64,000 bases of DNA from NCBI GenBank assembly GCA_016713105.1, contig JADJPS010000018.1:620001-684000 (forward strand). Direction: 5' to 3'. Source of the stretch: Devosia sp. GTDB lineage: Bacteria > Pseudomonadota > Alphaproteobacteria > Rhizobiales > Devosiaceae. Position 1 is the first letter of the stretch, and each line of letters begins with the position of its first letter. The notes beneath the pieces are model-generated. The model was not told where the DNA came from, ran no database searches, and saw nothing but the letters and a program-made list of their open reading frames with translations. A program made the translations under genes and the position numbers. This document shows positions 1-8,583 of this stretch, one piece after another.

Positions 1-48
1 AGCCAGCACCTCGAAGCCGGCCTGGCGCTGTTCAAGGAGGCAGACTGA
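1..48 (+). CDS. C-terminal end of an unidentified upstream gene
   Basis: Frame 1 is open from the window edge and ends in TGA at 46-48, giving a short helical-looking tail rich in Leu, Ala and Glu. It lies 139 bases before the sugar-binding protein gene on the same strand, so it could belong to the same sugar locus, for example an isomerase or kinase. Fifteen residues are too few to name a family. Confidence 0.45.
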   Translation, partial: SQHLEAGLALFKEAD

Positions 49-53
49 GATTT

Positions 54-80
54 GGCGCGGCTGCCCGCGGGCGCCGCGCC
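54..80 (+). terminator. GC-rich hairpin between the partial gene and the sugar ABC operon
   Basis: GGCGCGGC (54-61) pairs perfectly with GCCGCGCC (73-80). The loop holds a further CCCGCGGG palindrome. It sits six bases after the upstream stop codon. There is no T-tract, so it may be a processing or mRNA-stabilising hairpin between cistrons rather than a classical terminator. Confidence 0.35.
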
Positions 81-187
81 GGATGGACCCTCGCGGGTCC
101 CGACCATCGGCGACCGGACGGCCTGAGGAGGACCGCCGGACCGCCACCGTGCCGTAGTCAACAGAACGCTCTCTGGGAGGAGACACC

Positions 188-1324
188 ATGAAACTGCGTA
201 CGATCGCCACCCTCGCGCTGGCCGGCCTCATGGCCAGCACCAGCTTCACCTATGCCGGCCCCTAGGTGGTTTCCGGCCCGGGTGCCGAGCCTGCCTGCTT
301 TGCGCCCTGGAGCGCCGACACCAAGTATTTCCAGTGGGACAAGAAGGACGGTCCCTACCGCATCGCCGTGGTCAATGGCTTCGTCGGCAATACCTGGCGC
401 ATCCAGATGATCAAGACCGCCAAGGCCTTCGTCGAGGACCCGGCGATCAAGGACAAGATCGCCGAGTTCAAGGTGGTCTCGACCGGCACCGACGCCCCGG
501 CCCAGCTGGGCGCCATCGAGGACTTCATCAACCAGGGGTTCGATGCCATCGTCACCATCGCCGTCGCGCCTGAAGGCTTCGACCGCGTCATCCGCCTCGC
601 CGACCGCGAGAACGTCGTGCTCGTGCCGTTCGACAACGTGCTCGACACCGACACCGTGATGCAGGTCAACGAGGACCAGCTCGAGATGGGCCGCCAGTGG
701 GCCCGCTTCGTGCTCAAGGAACTCGAGGCGACCGGCAAGACCTCCGGCAAGATCCTCGAAGTGCGCGGCCTCGCCGGCAACTCGGTGGACCGCGACCGCT
801 CGATCGGCATCCACGAGATCTTCGATGCCAGCGCCGGCCCGTGGGAAATCGTCCAGGTGGTGGGCAACTGGGACGACGGCACCGCCCAGAAGGTGACTGC
901 CGACGCCCTCGCCGTGCACGGCACCTTCGACGCCGTCATCACCCAGGGCGGCTCGACCGGCACGGTGCAGGCGCTGATCGATGCCGGCCACCCGATGGTG
1001 CCGATCGGCGGCGAAGCCGAGAACGGCTTCCGCAAGCTCGTCGCCAAGCACGCCGGCGACGGCCTCAAGGGCCTGTCGATCGGCCAGTCGCCGGGCCTCG
1101 TCGCCATCTCGATCAAGGCCGCGGTCGCCGCGCTCGAGGGCAACGTCATGCCGCAGCTGATCTCCGTGCCGCTGCCGGCCGTCGACTACACCGGACTGCA
1201 GGACGGCGTGAACTTCTGGACCGACCTGCCCGACAACTTCTTTACCGTGAACGAGTTCCCGCCCTGCGGCGTGAACATCTCGGGTCCGGCCATCATGGCG
1301 CAGACCGAGGAGAACGTGCAGTAG
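188..1324 (+). pseudogene. Periplasmic simple-sugar-binding protein of an ABC importer, interrupted by an in-frame TAG
   Basis: The ATG at 188 follows an excellent ribosome site (GGGAGGAG, about 6 bases upstream) and opens a typical signal peptide ending near Tyr-Ala-Gly-Pro. Codon 26 is TAG (263-265). The same frame then runs without interruption to 1324, encoding a mature periplasmic-binding-protein fold of the Peripla_BP_4 (ribose/galactose-like) type, with an early Trp/Phe-rich stretch and a typical hinge and ligand-lobe layout. It heads an operon with a double ATPase and two permeases, so the product should bind a monosaccharide or polyol in the periplasm. The stop falls at the signal-peptide junction; one base change from CAG, GAG or AAG would create it. 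A GTG just after it (266) cannot restore export. Either the gene is dead or the base is wrong. The substrate cannot be told. Confidence 0.8.
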
Positions 1325-1409
1325 GCTGCCACGTCAGGAACGGGTGCCGGCCCCGCGCCGGCACCCTGCCCCACCCGCCCGACATCCTCCCCTGGACCAG
1401 CACCGGCCC

Positions 1410-2960
1410 ATGAGCACATCCATGAGCACCGATACCCCATTCGTCCAATTGTCCGGCGTGTCCAAGTTCTATGCCGGCGTCCGGGCGCTCGAGAATGTCG
1501 ACTTCGCCTGCCGCCGCGGCACCATCCACGCCGTGCTCGGCGAGAACGGGGCCGGAAAGTCCACCCTGATCAAGATCATGGCCGGAGTGGTGACCCCCAC
1601 GGTCGGCGACCTGACCGTGGAGGGCCGGAAGGAGCATTTCGTCGCCCCCTCCGAGGCAGTCCGCAACGGCATCGTCTGCGTCTTCCAGGAACTGAGCCTG
1701 ATGCCGGACCTGACGGTGGCCGACAATATCTCGATCGCCGACCCGCCACGGCGCTTCGGGCTGATCGATCGCAGGGCGCAGCGGCAGCGCGCCGAGGAGC
1801 TGCTGGCCCGCATCCACTGCGAGGATGTCGATCCGCGCGCCCTGGTCCGCGATCTCTCGCTCAGCCGCCGGCAGATGGTCGAGATCGCCAAGGCGCTGGG
1901 CAAGAAGCCCAAGCTGCTGATCCTCGACGAAGCGACGTCGGCGCTGACCAGCCGCGACGTCGAGACCGTCTACAAGGTGCTGGGCGAGCTGCGCGACGCC
2001 GGCACCGGCATGCTGTTCATCTCGCACCGCATGCACGAGGTCGAGGCTCTGTGCGACACGCTGTCGGTGTTCCGCAACGGCCGGCACATCGAGACGTTCA
2101 GGAAGGGCGAACGCAGCCAGTCCGACATCGTCAAGCTGATGATCGGGCGCGACGTCGAGCACCAGTTCCCGCCCAAGCCGGCGCCGCAGCAACGCCCGCC
2201 GCACCTCGCCATCTCCGGACTCAGCTGGGAGAACCGGCTGAACGGCGTCGACCTCAAGGTCGGCAAGGGTGAGATCGTCGGGCTCGGCGGCCTCGACGGC
2301 CAGGGTCAGAAGGAGCTGCTGCTGGCGCTGTTCGGCGTGTTGAAGGGCGTCGGTGGCCAGGTGCGGATCGGCGCCGGCAATGGCCTCACCGGCTCGCCGG
2401 CCGAGGCCAAGGGCGGCGCCAAGCGCATCGCGCTCGTGCCCGAAGACCGCAAGACCGAAGGGCTGATGCTGCCCATGTCGATCGCCGACAACCTGCTGGC
2501 CTCCTCCTACCACAAGGTGTCCTCCGGCCCGTTCATCGATCCGGCCCGGGCCAAGGCCGCCGTCGACGAGGCCATCCAGCGGCTGCAGATCAAGGTCGGG
2601 CGACCGGAGGACGCGGTAGCGACGCTCTCGGGCGGCAACCAGCAGAAAGTGGTGATCGCCAAATGGCTGATGACCGACCCGGAGGTGATCCTGCTCAATG
2701 ACCCGACCCGCGGCATCGACGTGGGCACCAAGCAGGAACTGTACCGGCTGATGCGCGAACTGGCCGACCGCGGCAACGCCATCCTGTTCTATTCGACCGA
2801 CTACGCCGAGCTGATCGGCTGCTGCGACCGCGTCTCGGTGATGTATGGCGGCCGCATCGTCACCGAGCTGGAAGGCGAAGCGATCACCGAGGAGGCGATC
2901 ATCTCGGCCTCGCTCAACATCCACACCCCCGATGCCAAGAGGGAGGCGATCGCCTCATGA
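1410..2960 (+). CDS. Sugar ABC transporter ATP-binding protein with two nucleotide-binding domains (RbsA/MglA type)
   Basis: A cytoplasmic ATPase of about 516 residues that powers the sugar importer. The N-terminal domain has Walker A GENGAGKST (about residues 44-52), a degenerate signature LSLSRRQ and Walker B LLILDEATSAL. The C-terminal domain has a degenerate Walker A region, a good signature LSGGNQQ, and a Walker B reading LLNDPTRGID, where the usual DE is ND. Asymmetric sites are normal in RbsA-type proteins. The ATG at 1410 gives a sensible N-terminus; a second Met at 1422 is an alternative, and neither has a strong ribosome site. It overlaps the next permease as ATGA, indicating translational coupling. 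Confidence 0.92.
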   Translation: MSTSMSTDTPFVQLSGVSKFYAGVRALENVDFACRRGTIHAVLGENGAGKSTLIKIMAGVVTPTVGDLTVEGRKEHFVAPSEAVRNGIVCVFQELSLMPDLTVADNISIADPPRRFGLIDRRAQRQRAEELLARIHCEDVDPRALVRDLSLSRRQMVEIAKALGKKPKLLILDEATSALTSRDVETVYKVLGELRDAGTGMLFISHRMHEVEALCDTLSVFRNGRHIETFRKGERSQSDIVKLMIGRDVEHQFPPKPAPQQRPPHLAISGLSWENRLNGVDLKVGKGEIVGLGGLDGQGQKELLLALFGVLKGVGGQVRIGAGNGLTGSPAEAKGGAKRIALVPEDRKTEGLMLPMSIADNLLASSYHKVSSGPFIDPARAKAAVDEAIQRLQIKVGRPEDAVATLSGGNQQKVVIAKWLMTDPEVILLNDPTRGIDVGTKQELYRLMRELADRGNAILFYSTDYAELIGCCDRVSVMYGGRIVTELEGEAITEEAIISASLNIHTPDAKREAIAS

Positions 2961-4036
2961 GCGCCATCTCTGCCACCCCCCGGGGCCAGCGCCGTGCCTC
3001 GGCACTCGAGACCTCGTTCAAGCAGAACCGGGGCTTCTACGGCGCCATCGTGCTGTTCGCCCTGCTCTACATCACCTACAATTTCCTGCATCCGCGCGGC
3101 TTCACCACCAATGTGCTGATCGCCAACGCCAATGAATCGGTGGCGCTCGCCTTCGTCGCCATGGCGCAGGCCGTGCCGGTGCTGGCCGGCGGGCTCGACC
3201 TGTCGGTCGGCGCGGTGATGACGCTCGCCGCCTGCATTGCCAGCGAACTGGTGAACGGCGACCCGCTGCGCATGGCGTTCGGCTGCCTCGTCACGCTGGG
3301 CGCCGCCACCGCCTTCGGTTTCGTCAATGGCGCGATCGTCGTCTATGGCCGGCTGCAGCCGATCATCGTGACGCTGGCCACCGGGGCCGTCGCCATCGGG
3401 CTGGCGCTGCTGATCCGCCCCAAGCCGGGCGGCGACGTCGACCTCGACCTCAACTGGGCCGCCACCAATTCGCTGCGCGACCTGGCCGAGACCTATCATC
3501 TGTTCGAGGACGGCGAGGCGGCCTGGCTGCAGCCGATCGCCTGGGTGCCGGTGCCGCTGCTGATCCTCGTCCTGGTGGCGCTCCTGGTCTGGGTGCCGTT
3601 CAAGCGCACCGTCACCGGCCGCACCATCTATGCCATAGGCTCGGCCGAGGGTGCCGCCTACATGTCCGGCCTGCCGATCAACCGCGCCAAGCTCGCTGCC
3701 TTCACCCTTGCCGGCTTCTTTGCCGGCTGCGCCGGACTCTACCTCGCCATCCAGACCGGCTCGGGCAATGCCGACATCCCGCAGGCCGGCGCCTATACGC
3801 TCAACTCGATCGCCGCCGTGGTGCTGGGCGGCGTGTCGCTGCTGGGCGGCATCGGCTCGGCCATCGGCGCGTTGATCGGCGCGCTGATCCTGCGGTCCAT
3901 CTCGTTCTACTTCCGCATCCTGTCGATCGACCCGCTGCTGCAGCCCCTGGTCGAGGGGGTGGTGCTGCTCGCCGCGGTCAGCCTTGGCGCCGTCCGGGCC
4001 CTCAGGGTCAAGAACCGTCTCGAACTCTTCCGCTAG
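2957..4036 (+). CDS. Sugar ABC transporter permease (BPD_transp_2 family)
   Basis: A 359-residue inner-membrane protein with about eight to ten hydrophobic segments after a charged cytoplasmic N-terminus. It carries the family's Gly-rich loop (LGGVSLLGGIGS, around residue 295), which contacts the ATPase, and the motif GGLDLSVGA, typical of ribose/xylose-type permeases. Its ATG overlaps the ATPase stop by four bases. A second, divergent permease follows 11 bases after its stop, so the channel is probably a heterodimer. This is a few tens of residues longer than many family members, mainly in the loop around residues 150-195. Confidence 0.92.
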   Translation: MSAISATPRGQRRASALETSFKQNRGFYGAIVLFALLYITYNFLHPRGFTTNVLIANANESVALAFVAMAQAVPVLAGGLDLSVGAVMTLAACIASELVNGDPLRMAFGCLVTLGAATAFGFVNGAIVVYGRLQPIIVTLATGAVAIGLALLIRPKPGGDVDLDLNWAATNSLRDLAETYHLFEDGEAAWLQPIAWVPVPLLILVLVALLVWVPFKRTVTGRTIYAIGSAEGAAYMSGLPINRAKLAAFTLAGFFAGCAGLYLAIQTGSGNADIPQAGAYTLNSIAAVVLGGVSLLGGIGSAIGALIGALILRSISFYFRILSIDPLLQPLVEGVVLLAAVSLGAVRALRVKNRLELFR

Positions 4037-4047
4037 GAGCTCCCGTC

Positions 4048-5007
4048 GTGGCCAGCCTCATCGCCCGCATCAAGCCCGACGACTTCCCGATCCTTGTCGC
4101 CTCGGGCTTCATCCTCGTCATCCTGCTCGCCGGAACCGGCTACACGCTGGCGACGCTGGGGACCATGCCGCTGCTGACGCCGAACTACCTGCTGACCCAG
4201 TTGCAGACCGGGGCCTTCCTCGGCATCGTCGCGGCCGGCATGATGACGGTGATCCTGCTCGGGCACATCGACCTGTCGGTGCCCTGGACGATGACCGCGG
4301 CCGCCATGATGGCCTCGACCATCGGCGGCCCCGCCGCCATCCCCACCGGCCTCGCCATCGGGCTCTGCGTCGGGCTGGTCAACGGGCTCGGCGTGGCCTA
4401 CCTGCGCATTCCTTCGATGATCTTCACCCTCGGCGTCGATTCGGTGATGCGCGGCCTGATGGTCGCCCATACCGGAGGCTTTGCGCCGCAGGACACCGCC
4501 ACCGACCTGATGCGCTACCTCGCCGCCGACAAGATCCTCGGCATCCCGGTGGCGATCTTCGTCTGGGCCGCCGTCTCGATCGTCATCGCCGCCATCCTCT
4601 CCCGCACCGCCTTCGGCAAGTCCATCTATGCTACCGGCAACCGCGAGGCCGCGGCCTATCTCTCCGGCATCCGCACCCGCTGGGTGATCGTCGGCGCCTT
4701 CGTCATCTCGGGCCTCTGCGCCGCGTCGGCCGGCATCCTGCTCGCCGGCTATTCCAACAAGGCCTACCAGGGCATGGGTAATGCCTACCTGCTGCCGGCC
4801 ATCGCCGCGGTGGTGATCGGCGGCACCCACATCCTGGGTGGACGCGGCCGCTTCATCGGCACCGTGGTCGGGGTGATCCTGATCGTCCTGCTCAACTCGG
4901 TGCTCTCGATCATGCAGATGCCCGAGGCCGGCCGGCAGATCATCTACGGCACGGTGATCATCACCATGCTGCTGGTCTACGGACGCACGGCCCGAGTGAC
5001 GAGTTGA
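4048..5007 (+). CDS. Second sugar ABC transporter permease (BPD_transp_2 family)
   Basis: A 319-residue inner-membrane permease starting with GTG at 4048, chosen because AGGAGC lies 7 bases upstream. It has the family motifs GHIDLSVPW near residue 75 and VVIGGTHILGGRGR near residue 255, and about eight to nine membrane spans. It is the last gene of the sugar importer operon and should pair with the preceding permease. No metabolic gene follows on this strand, so the sugar substrate remains open. Confidence 0.92.
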   Translation: MASLIARIKPDDFPILVASGFILVILLAGTGYTLATLGTMPLLTPNYLLTQLQTGAFLGIVAAGMMTVILLGHIDLSVPWTMTAAAMMASTIGGPAAIPTGLAIGLCVGLVNGLGVAYLRIPSMIFTLGVDSVMRGLMVAHTGGFAPQDTATDLMRYLAADKILGIPVAIFVWAAVSIVIAAILSRTAFGKSIYATGNREAAAYLSGIRTRWVIVGAFVISGLCAASAGILLAGYSNKAYQGMGNAYLLPAIAAVVIGGTHILGGRGRFIGTVVGVILIVLLNSVLSIMQMPEAGRQIIYGTVIITMLLVYGRTARVTS

Positions 5008-5076
5008 TTGTGTCGCCGCGATGCGGCACTGACAGCTGCACCCCCGCCGGGTCGCTCCGGTGATCGCGCCGGCCGG

Positions 5077-5094
5077 TCCCGGCCTGCGCCGGGA
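5077..5094. repeat. Short palindromic intergenic element (TCCCGGC-ctgc-GCCGGGA)
   Basis: Two 7-base arms pair perfectly around a 4-base loop, followed by ATGATGCCGGGACGAC. Elements of this kind, built on a CCCGGC..GCCGGGATGA core, are dispersed in intergenic DNA of many Hyphomicrobiales. It lies between the sugar operon and the chrA-like gene, and may terminate or stabilise the operon transcript. Only one clear copy is seen here; a degenerate relative lies near 58078-58122. Confidence 0.4.
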
Positions 5095-5114
5095 TGATGC
5101 CGGGACGACATCGA

Positions 5115-6288
5115 GTGAAAACGCAGCATCCGGGCACCACGGGTGAGGTCTTCGCCGCCTTCCTGAAGCTGGGACTGACCAGCTTCGGCGGACCGGTGGC
5201 GCATCTCGGATTCTTCCGTACCGAGTTCGTCGACCGGCGCCGATGGCTCGACGCCCGCCTATGCCGACCTGGTGGCGCTCTGCCAGTTCCTGCCGGGGCC
5301 GGCCTCGAGCCAGGTGGGCATGGCCATCGGCAGGCTCCGTGCCGGCTACGCCGGCGCACTCGCTGCCTTCATCGGCTTCACCCTCCCCTCGGTACTGATT
5401 CTGCTGGCTGTCGCCTCCGGCGCCACCCTGCTGGAGGGACCGGTCGCGGGCGGCGCCCTGCACGGGCTGAAGCTCGCCGCCCTAGCCGTCGTCGCCCAGG
5501 CCGTCTGGGCCATGGCGAGGACCCTGACGCCGGACCTGCAGCGCCGCGCACTGGCGCTCGCCGCCGCCCTCGCCGCGCTGCTGCTGCCGTCCGCCGTGAC
5601 GCAGGTGGCGATCATCCTCGTCGCCGCGCTGGCCGGCGTGGCGCGACCCGTTCCCGGCCCTGCCGATCCGCTGCGGCCGCCGACCCGCAGCGATCTCGCC
5701 TGGCTGGCCCTGGGTTTCGCCCTGCTTGTCGGCCTGCCGCTGCTGGCGCTGACCGACGACCCGGCGATCGGCCTGGTCGACAAGTTCTATCGCACCGGCG
5801 CCCTGGTGTTCGGCGGCGGACATGTGGTGCTGCCGCTGCTCGAGGCCGACTTCGTCACGCCCGGGCTGATCGGGCGCGACGCATTCCTTGCCGGCTATGG
5901 CGCAGCGCAGGCGGTGCCGGGACCGCTGTTCGCCTTTTCGGCCTATGTCGGGGCGCTGCACGGCCAGGCGCCCAACGGACTGGCCGGTGCTATGCTGGCG
6001 CTCTCCGCCATCTACCTGCCGTCGTTCCTGCTGGTCTTTGCAACGCTTGACTGGTGGCAGGGCCTGCGGGCGAACCGCAGGCTGAGAAACGGCCTCGACC
6101 TTGCCAACGCCGCCGTTGTCGGCCTGCTGCTGGCGGCCCTGATCGATCCGGTGCTGGCCGACACCGTCACCGGCTGGACGGACCTGGCATGGGCCGCGGC
6201 GGCGCTGGCCCTGCTGGTCCGCAAGCTGTCGCCGCCGCTGGTGGTGGTGTTGAGCGCGGCAGCCGGGATCGGGCTCGCCCTGCTCTGA
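5115..6288 (+). pseudogene. Chromate/anion transporter ChrA family, frameshifted near 5254
   Basis: The protein is a two-halved inner-membrane transporter. The N-half shows the ChrA signatures FGGPVAHLGFFR and LCQFLPGPASSQVG. The C-half shows the matching FGGGHVVLPLLE and AAQAVPGPLFAFSAY. The reading frame changes between the first motif and the rest: the CCC run at 5254-5256 appears to carry one extra base, and removing it joins WLDA to AYADLVALCQ. With repair the product is about 390 residues, normal for long-chain ChrA. The start is uncertain: GTG at 5115 is preferred because the ATGs at 5094/5097 lie in the palindromic repeat. Family members export chromate, but many are uncharacterised. 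The gene stands alone. Confidence 0.8.
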
Positions 6289-6298
6289 ACCGGTCCGG

Positions 6299-6694
6299 TC
6301 AGGGCCTGCGCGCCACGAGATCGATCTCGACCAGCGCTCCCACCGCCAGCGCCGTGACCCCGACGGTGGTGCGGGCCGGCAGCTGTCCCGGCGCAAAAAA
6401 GCTCGGCCAGAGCGCATTGAGCGCCGCATAGTCGCGCTCGAACTGCGTCAGGTAGATGCGCGCCATGGTGACATGCTCGAGCCCGAGGCCAAGCCCGCCC
6501 AGCACCACCACCAGGTTCTCGACCACCTGCCGCGTCTGTGCCTCGACTCCCTCGGGGAGCGGCGCATCGGGGGCCTTCGGGTCGGTCGGCATCTGCCCGG
6601 TGACGAACACCCAGCCATCCGCCTCGACGGCATGGCTGAACGGCGCGACCGGGCGCGGGCCGCCCGAGATCATGTGGTGGATCGGCAGGCTCAT
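6299..6694 (-). CDS. RidA family protein (enamine/imine deaminase-like)
   Basis: 131 residues, the usual length of the YjgF/YER057c/UK114 family. The family pattern is visible: PFSHAV near the N-terminus, VFVTGQMP around residue 30, a central TRQVVENL helix, and the C-terminal PARTTVGVTAL with the conserved Arg that binds carboxylate ligands in RidA. RidA proteins hydrolyse reactive enamine/imine intermediates released by PLP enzymes; some paralogues have other ligands. It is a single gene converging with chrA and divergent from dedA. Catalytic identity within the family cannot be assigned. Confidence 0.88.
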   Translation of the reverse strand: MSLPIHHMISGGPRPVAPFSHAVEADGWVFVTGQMPTDPKAPDAPLPEGVEAQTRQVVENLVVVLGGLGLGLEHVTMARIYLTQFERDYAALNALWPSFFAPGQLPARTTVGVTALAVGALVEIDLVARRP

Positions 6695-6880
6695 GGGCGG
6701 GGACTCCGTTGTTGCCCAAGGAGTTCGCCGCCGAGGCCGTCCAATGTCAATGTCGGGCGGGGCGCAGCCTGTTCACAGACGGTTCATGCCTTGCCCCCTC
6801 AATGTGCGTCACGCTGGCACTGCGCCGACCGGCATGACACTGTCGTGCAGCGGCGGACCTCGGGGGAGCAGACCACTCGC

Positions 6881-7582
6881 ATGTTTGAATTCATCCACAT
6901 GATCTCGGCCTGGCTGGAAGCGATGCTGCAGGGCATCTCCGACAATTTCTGGCTGTCGATGCTGTTCATCTTCCTCGTGTGCATCGGCGAGGCCGTGTTC
7001 ATCCTGGGCCTGCTGGTGCCCTCGATGCCCATCCTGCTGCTGACCGGCGGCATCATCGCGCAGGGTGGCCTGCCGTTCTGGCCGATCTTCTTTGCCGCGA
7101 CGCTGGGCGCCATCATCGGCGATGCGATTTCCTATGTCGTGGGCTGGTGGCTGAAGGACCGGGTGAAGACGGTCTGGCCCTTCAGGAACTACCTGCCGCT
7201 GATCCACAAGGGCGAGGTGTTCTTCGCCAACCATGGCGGCAAGGCGATCTTCATCGGCCGCTTCATCACCGGCGTCAAAGCCGTGATCCCGGGCGTCGCC
7301 GGCATGATGGGGATGAAGTACAGCTACTTCACCCTGATCAACGTCATCTCGGCCTTCGTCTGGGCGGCGGCGCACATCCTGCCCGGCATGCTGCTCACCG
7401 GCTGGCTGAAGTCGATCGGGCTGAGCCTCGAACTGGTGATCGTGGTCGGCGCGCTGGTGCTGACGGCGGGATTCCTCCTGCTGCACTACTGGAAGCGCGT
7501 CCTGCTCTTGCTGGCGCCCTATCTGGGCGAGGTCGGCCGGTCGATGCAGGCGCGCTGGGCCAAACCCAAGACCGAGCCCTGA
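6881..7582 (+). CDS. DedA family integral membrane protein (SNARE-associated/VTT domain)
   Basis: 233 residues with about five hydrophobic segments. The DedA core is plain: an early E..F..GL.VPSMPILL segment, a GD.ISY..G helix, and the signature FIGRFITGVKAVIPGVAG around residue 125. Related proteins act as undecaprenyl-phosphate or phosphatidylethanolamine flippases or support membrane-potential homeostasis. The ATG at 6881 is preceded by a GGGGGAG ribosome site. The gene stands between the divergent ridA and a downstream TPR protein, with no sign of a dedicated pathway. Confidence 0.88.
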   Translation: MFEFIHMISAWLEAMLQGISDNFWLSMLFIFLVCIGEAVFILGLLVPSMPILLLTGGIIAQGGLPFWPIFFAATLGAIIGDAISYVVGWWLKDRVKTVWPFRNYLPLIHKGEVFFANHGGKAIFIGRFITGVKAVIPGVAGMMGMKYSYFTLINVISAFVWAAAHILPGMLLTGWLKSIGLSLELVIVVGALVLTAGFLLLHYWKRVLLLLAPYLGEVGRSMQARWAKPKTEP

Positions 7583-7642
7583 CCGCCCTCCATCACGAAC
7601 TCCTCACTTGTGTCCGCGCCCGCGCAGGCGTTCACTGGGCTC

Positions 7643-8206
7643 ATGCATACGTTGTTCACGCGCGTCTTCGGGCTGGTGCAGGTGCTCGTGCTGGCACTCG
7701 GCATCGGCTGGGCCCAGGCCGGCGAGGCGGAAGACCAGGCCGCCCTCGACCGGCTCTTCGCGCAGTTGCGCGTCGCCTCCGATGCCGCCGCTGCGCATGC
7801 CATCGACCAGCAGATCTGGATGCTGTGGACCAGCCCCTCCGACCCCACGCTCGCCGGCCGCATGCGCGAGGTGCTTGCCGCCCGCGGGATCGGCGACTTG
7901 ACCGGCGGCATCCGGCTGCTCGACGAACTGGTGACCGACTACCCCGACTACGCGGAGGCCTGGAACCAGCGGGCAACGCTCTACTACATGGTCGGCCGCT
8001 ACGACGACTCGATCGCCGACTGCGCCAGGGTGCTGGCGCTCGAGCCGCGGCACTTCGGGGCGCTCAGCGGACGCTCGCTGATGTACCTGCAGCAGGGCAG
8101 ACGCGACCTGGCGCTCAAGGACATGGCCACCGCCGTGGCGATTCATCCCTATCTCAGCGAGCGGCAGCTGTTTCCCGAACTGGGCGAGCCGGCCACGCGG
8201 ATCTGA
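7643..8206 (+). CDS. Secreted tetratricopeptide-repeat protein of unknown role
   Basis: 187 residues beginning with a signal peptide that is cleaved probably after WAQA. The remainder is helical. Two consecutive TPR-like units occupy about residues 95-165 (DYAEAWNQRATLYYMVGRYD, then PRHFGALSGRSLMYLQQGRR). Periplasmic TPR proteins of this size in Hyphomicrobiales usually bind partners rather than catalyse. The start at 7643 is chosen because it begins the hydrophobic signal; an upstream GTG at 7610 would add eleven residues. It follows dedA by 60 bases on the same strand and could be cotranscribed. Confidence 0.75.
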   Translation: MHTLFTRVFGLVQVLVLALGIGWAQAGEAEDQAALDRLFAQLRVASDAAAAHAIDQQIWMLWTSPSDPTLAGRMREVLAARGIGDLTGGIRLLDELVTDYPDYAEAWNQRATLYYMVGRYDDSIADCARVLALEPRHFGALSGRSLMYLQQGRRDLALKDMATAVAIHPYLSERQLFPELGEPATRI

Positions 8207-8273
8207 CGGCCCCCCTTTCCGAAACGGCGGCGCCCCGCCATACTGGCGCTCGACGCCAGTGCGAGACCATCAC

Positions 8274-8567
8274 ATGACCGACGAATTCGCGATCAGACAT
8301 GAGGATTCGGGCGGTCGCGGCCGCTACGTCATCCCCCTCCCCGACGGGTCCGAGGCCGAACTGACCTATGCCCGGCGCGATGCCGCGACCATCGTGGCGG
8401 ACCACACCGGCGTGCCGCCGCAATACCGCAACCACGGCCTCGCGCTCAGGCTGGTCGAGGCGGCGATGGCCGATGCCCGCCGCGCCGGCTTCCGCATCGT
8501 TCCCTCATGCTCGTACGTGGCGGCGCAGTTCCGCCGCCACCCCGAGGGGCGACCCAGGGCCGACTGA
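8274..8567 (+). CDS. Small GNAT-fold N-acetyltransferase (YjdJ-like)
   Basis: 97 residues. The fold of the minimal GNAT family is visible: an antiparallel start (RYVIPLPDGSEAELTYAR), a central strand leading to the acetyl-CoA pyrophosphate loop (VPPQYRNHGLALRLVEAAM, where Q/R-x-x-G/A is expected), and a final PSCSYVAAQFRRHPE segment containing the Cys-Ser-Tyr typical of this group. Such proteins acetylate small amines or protein N-termini; the substrate is unknown. ATG 8274 fits the family length; the same frame is open 15 bases further upstream. Confidence 0.82.
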   Translation: MTDEFAIRHEDSGGRGRYVIPLPDGSEAELTYARRDAATIVADHTGVPPQYRNHGLALRLVEAAMADARRAGFRIVPSCSYVAAQFRRHPEGRPRAD

Positions 8568-8583
8568 CGGCCCGCAGGACGGA

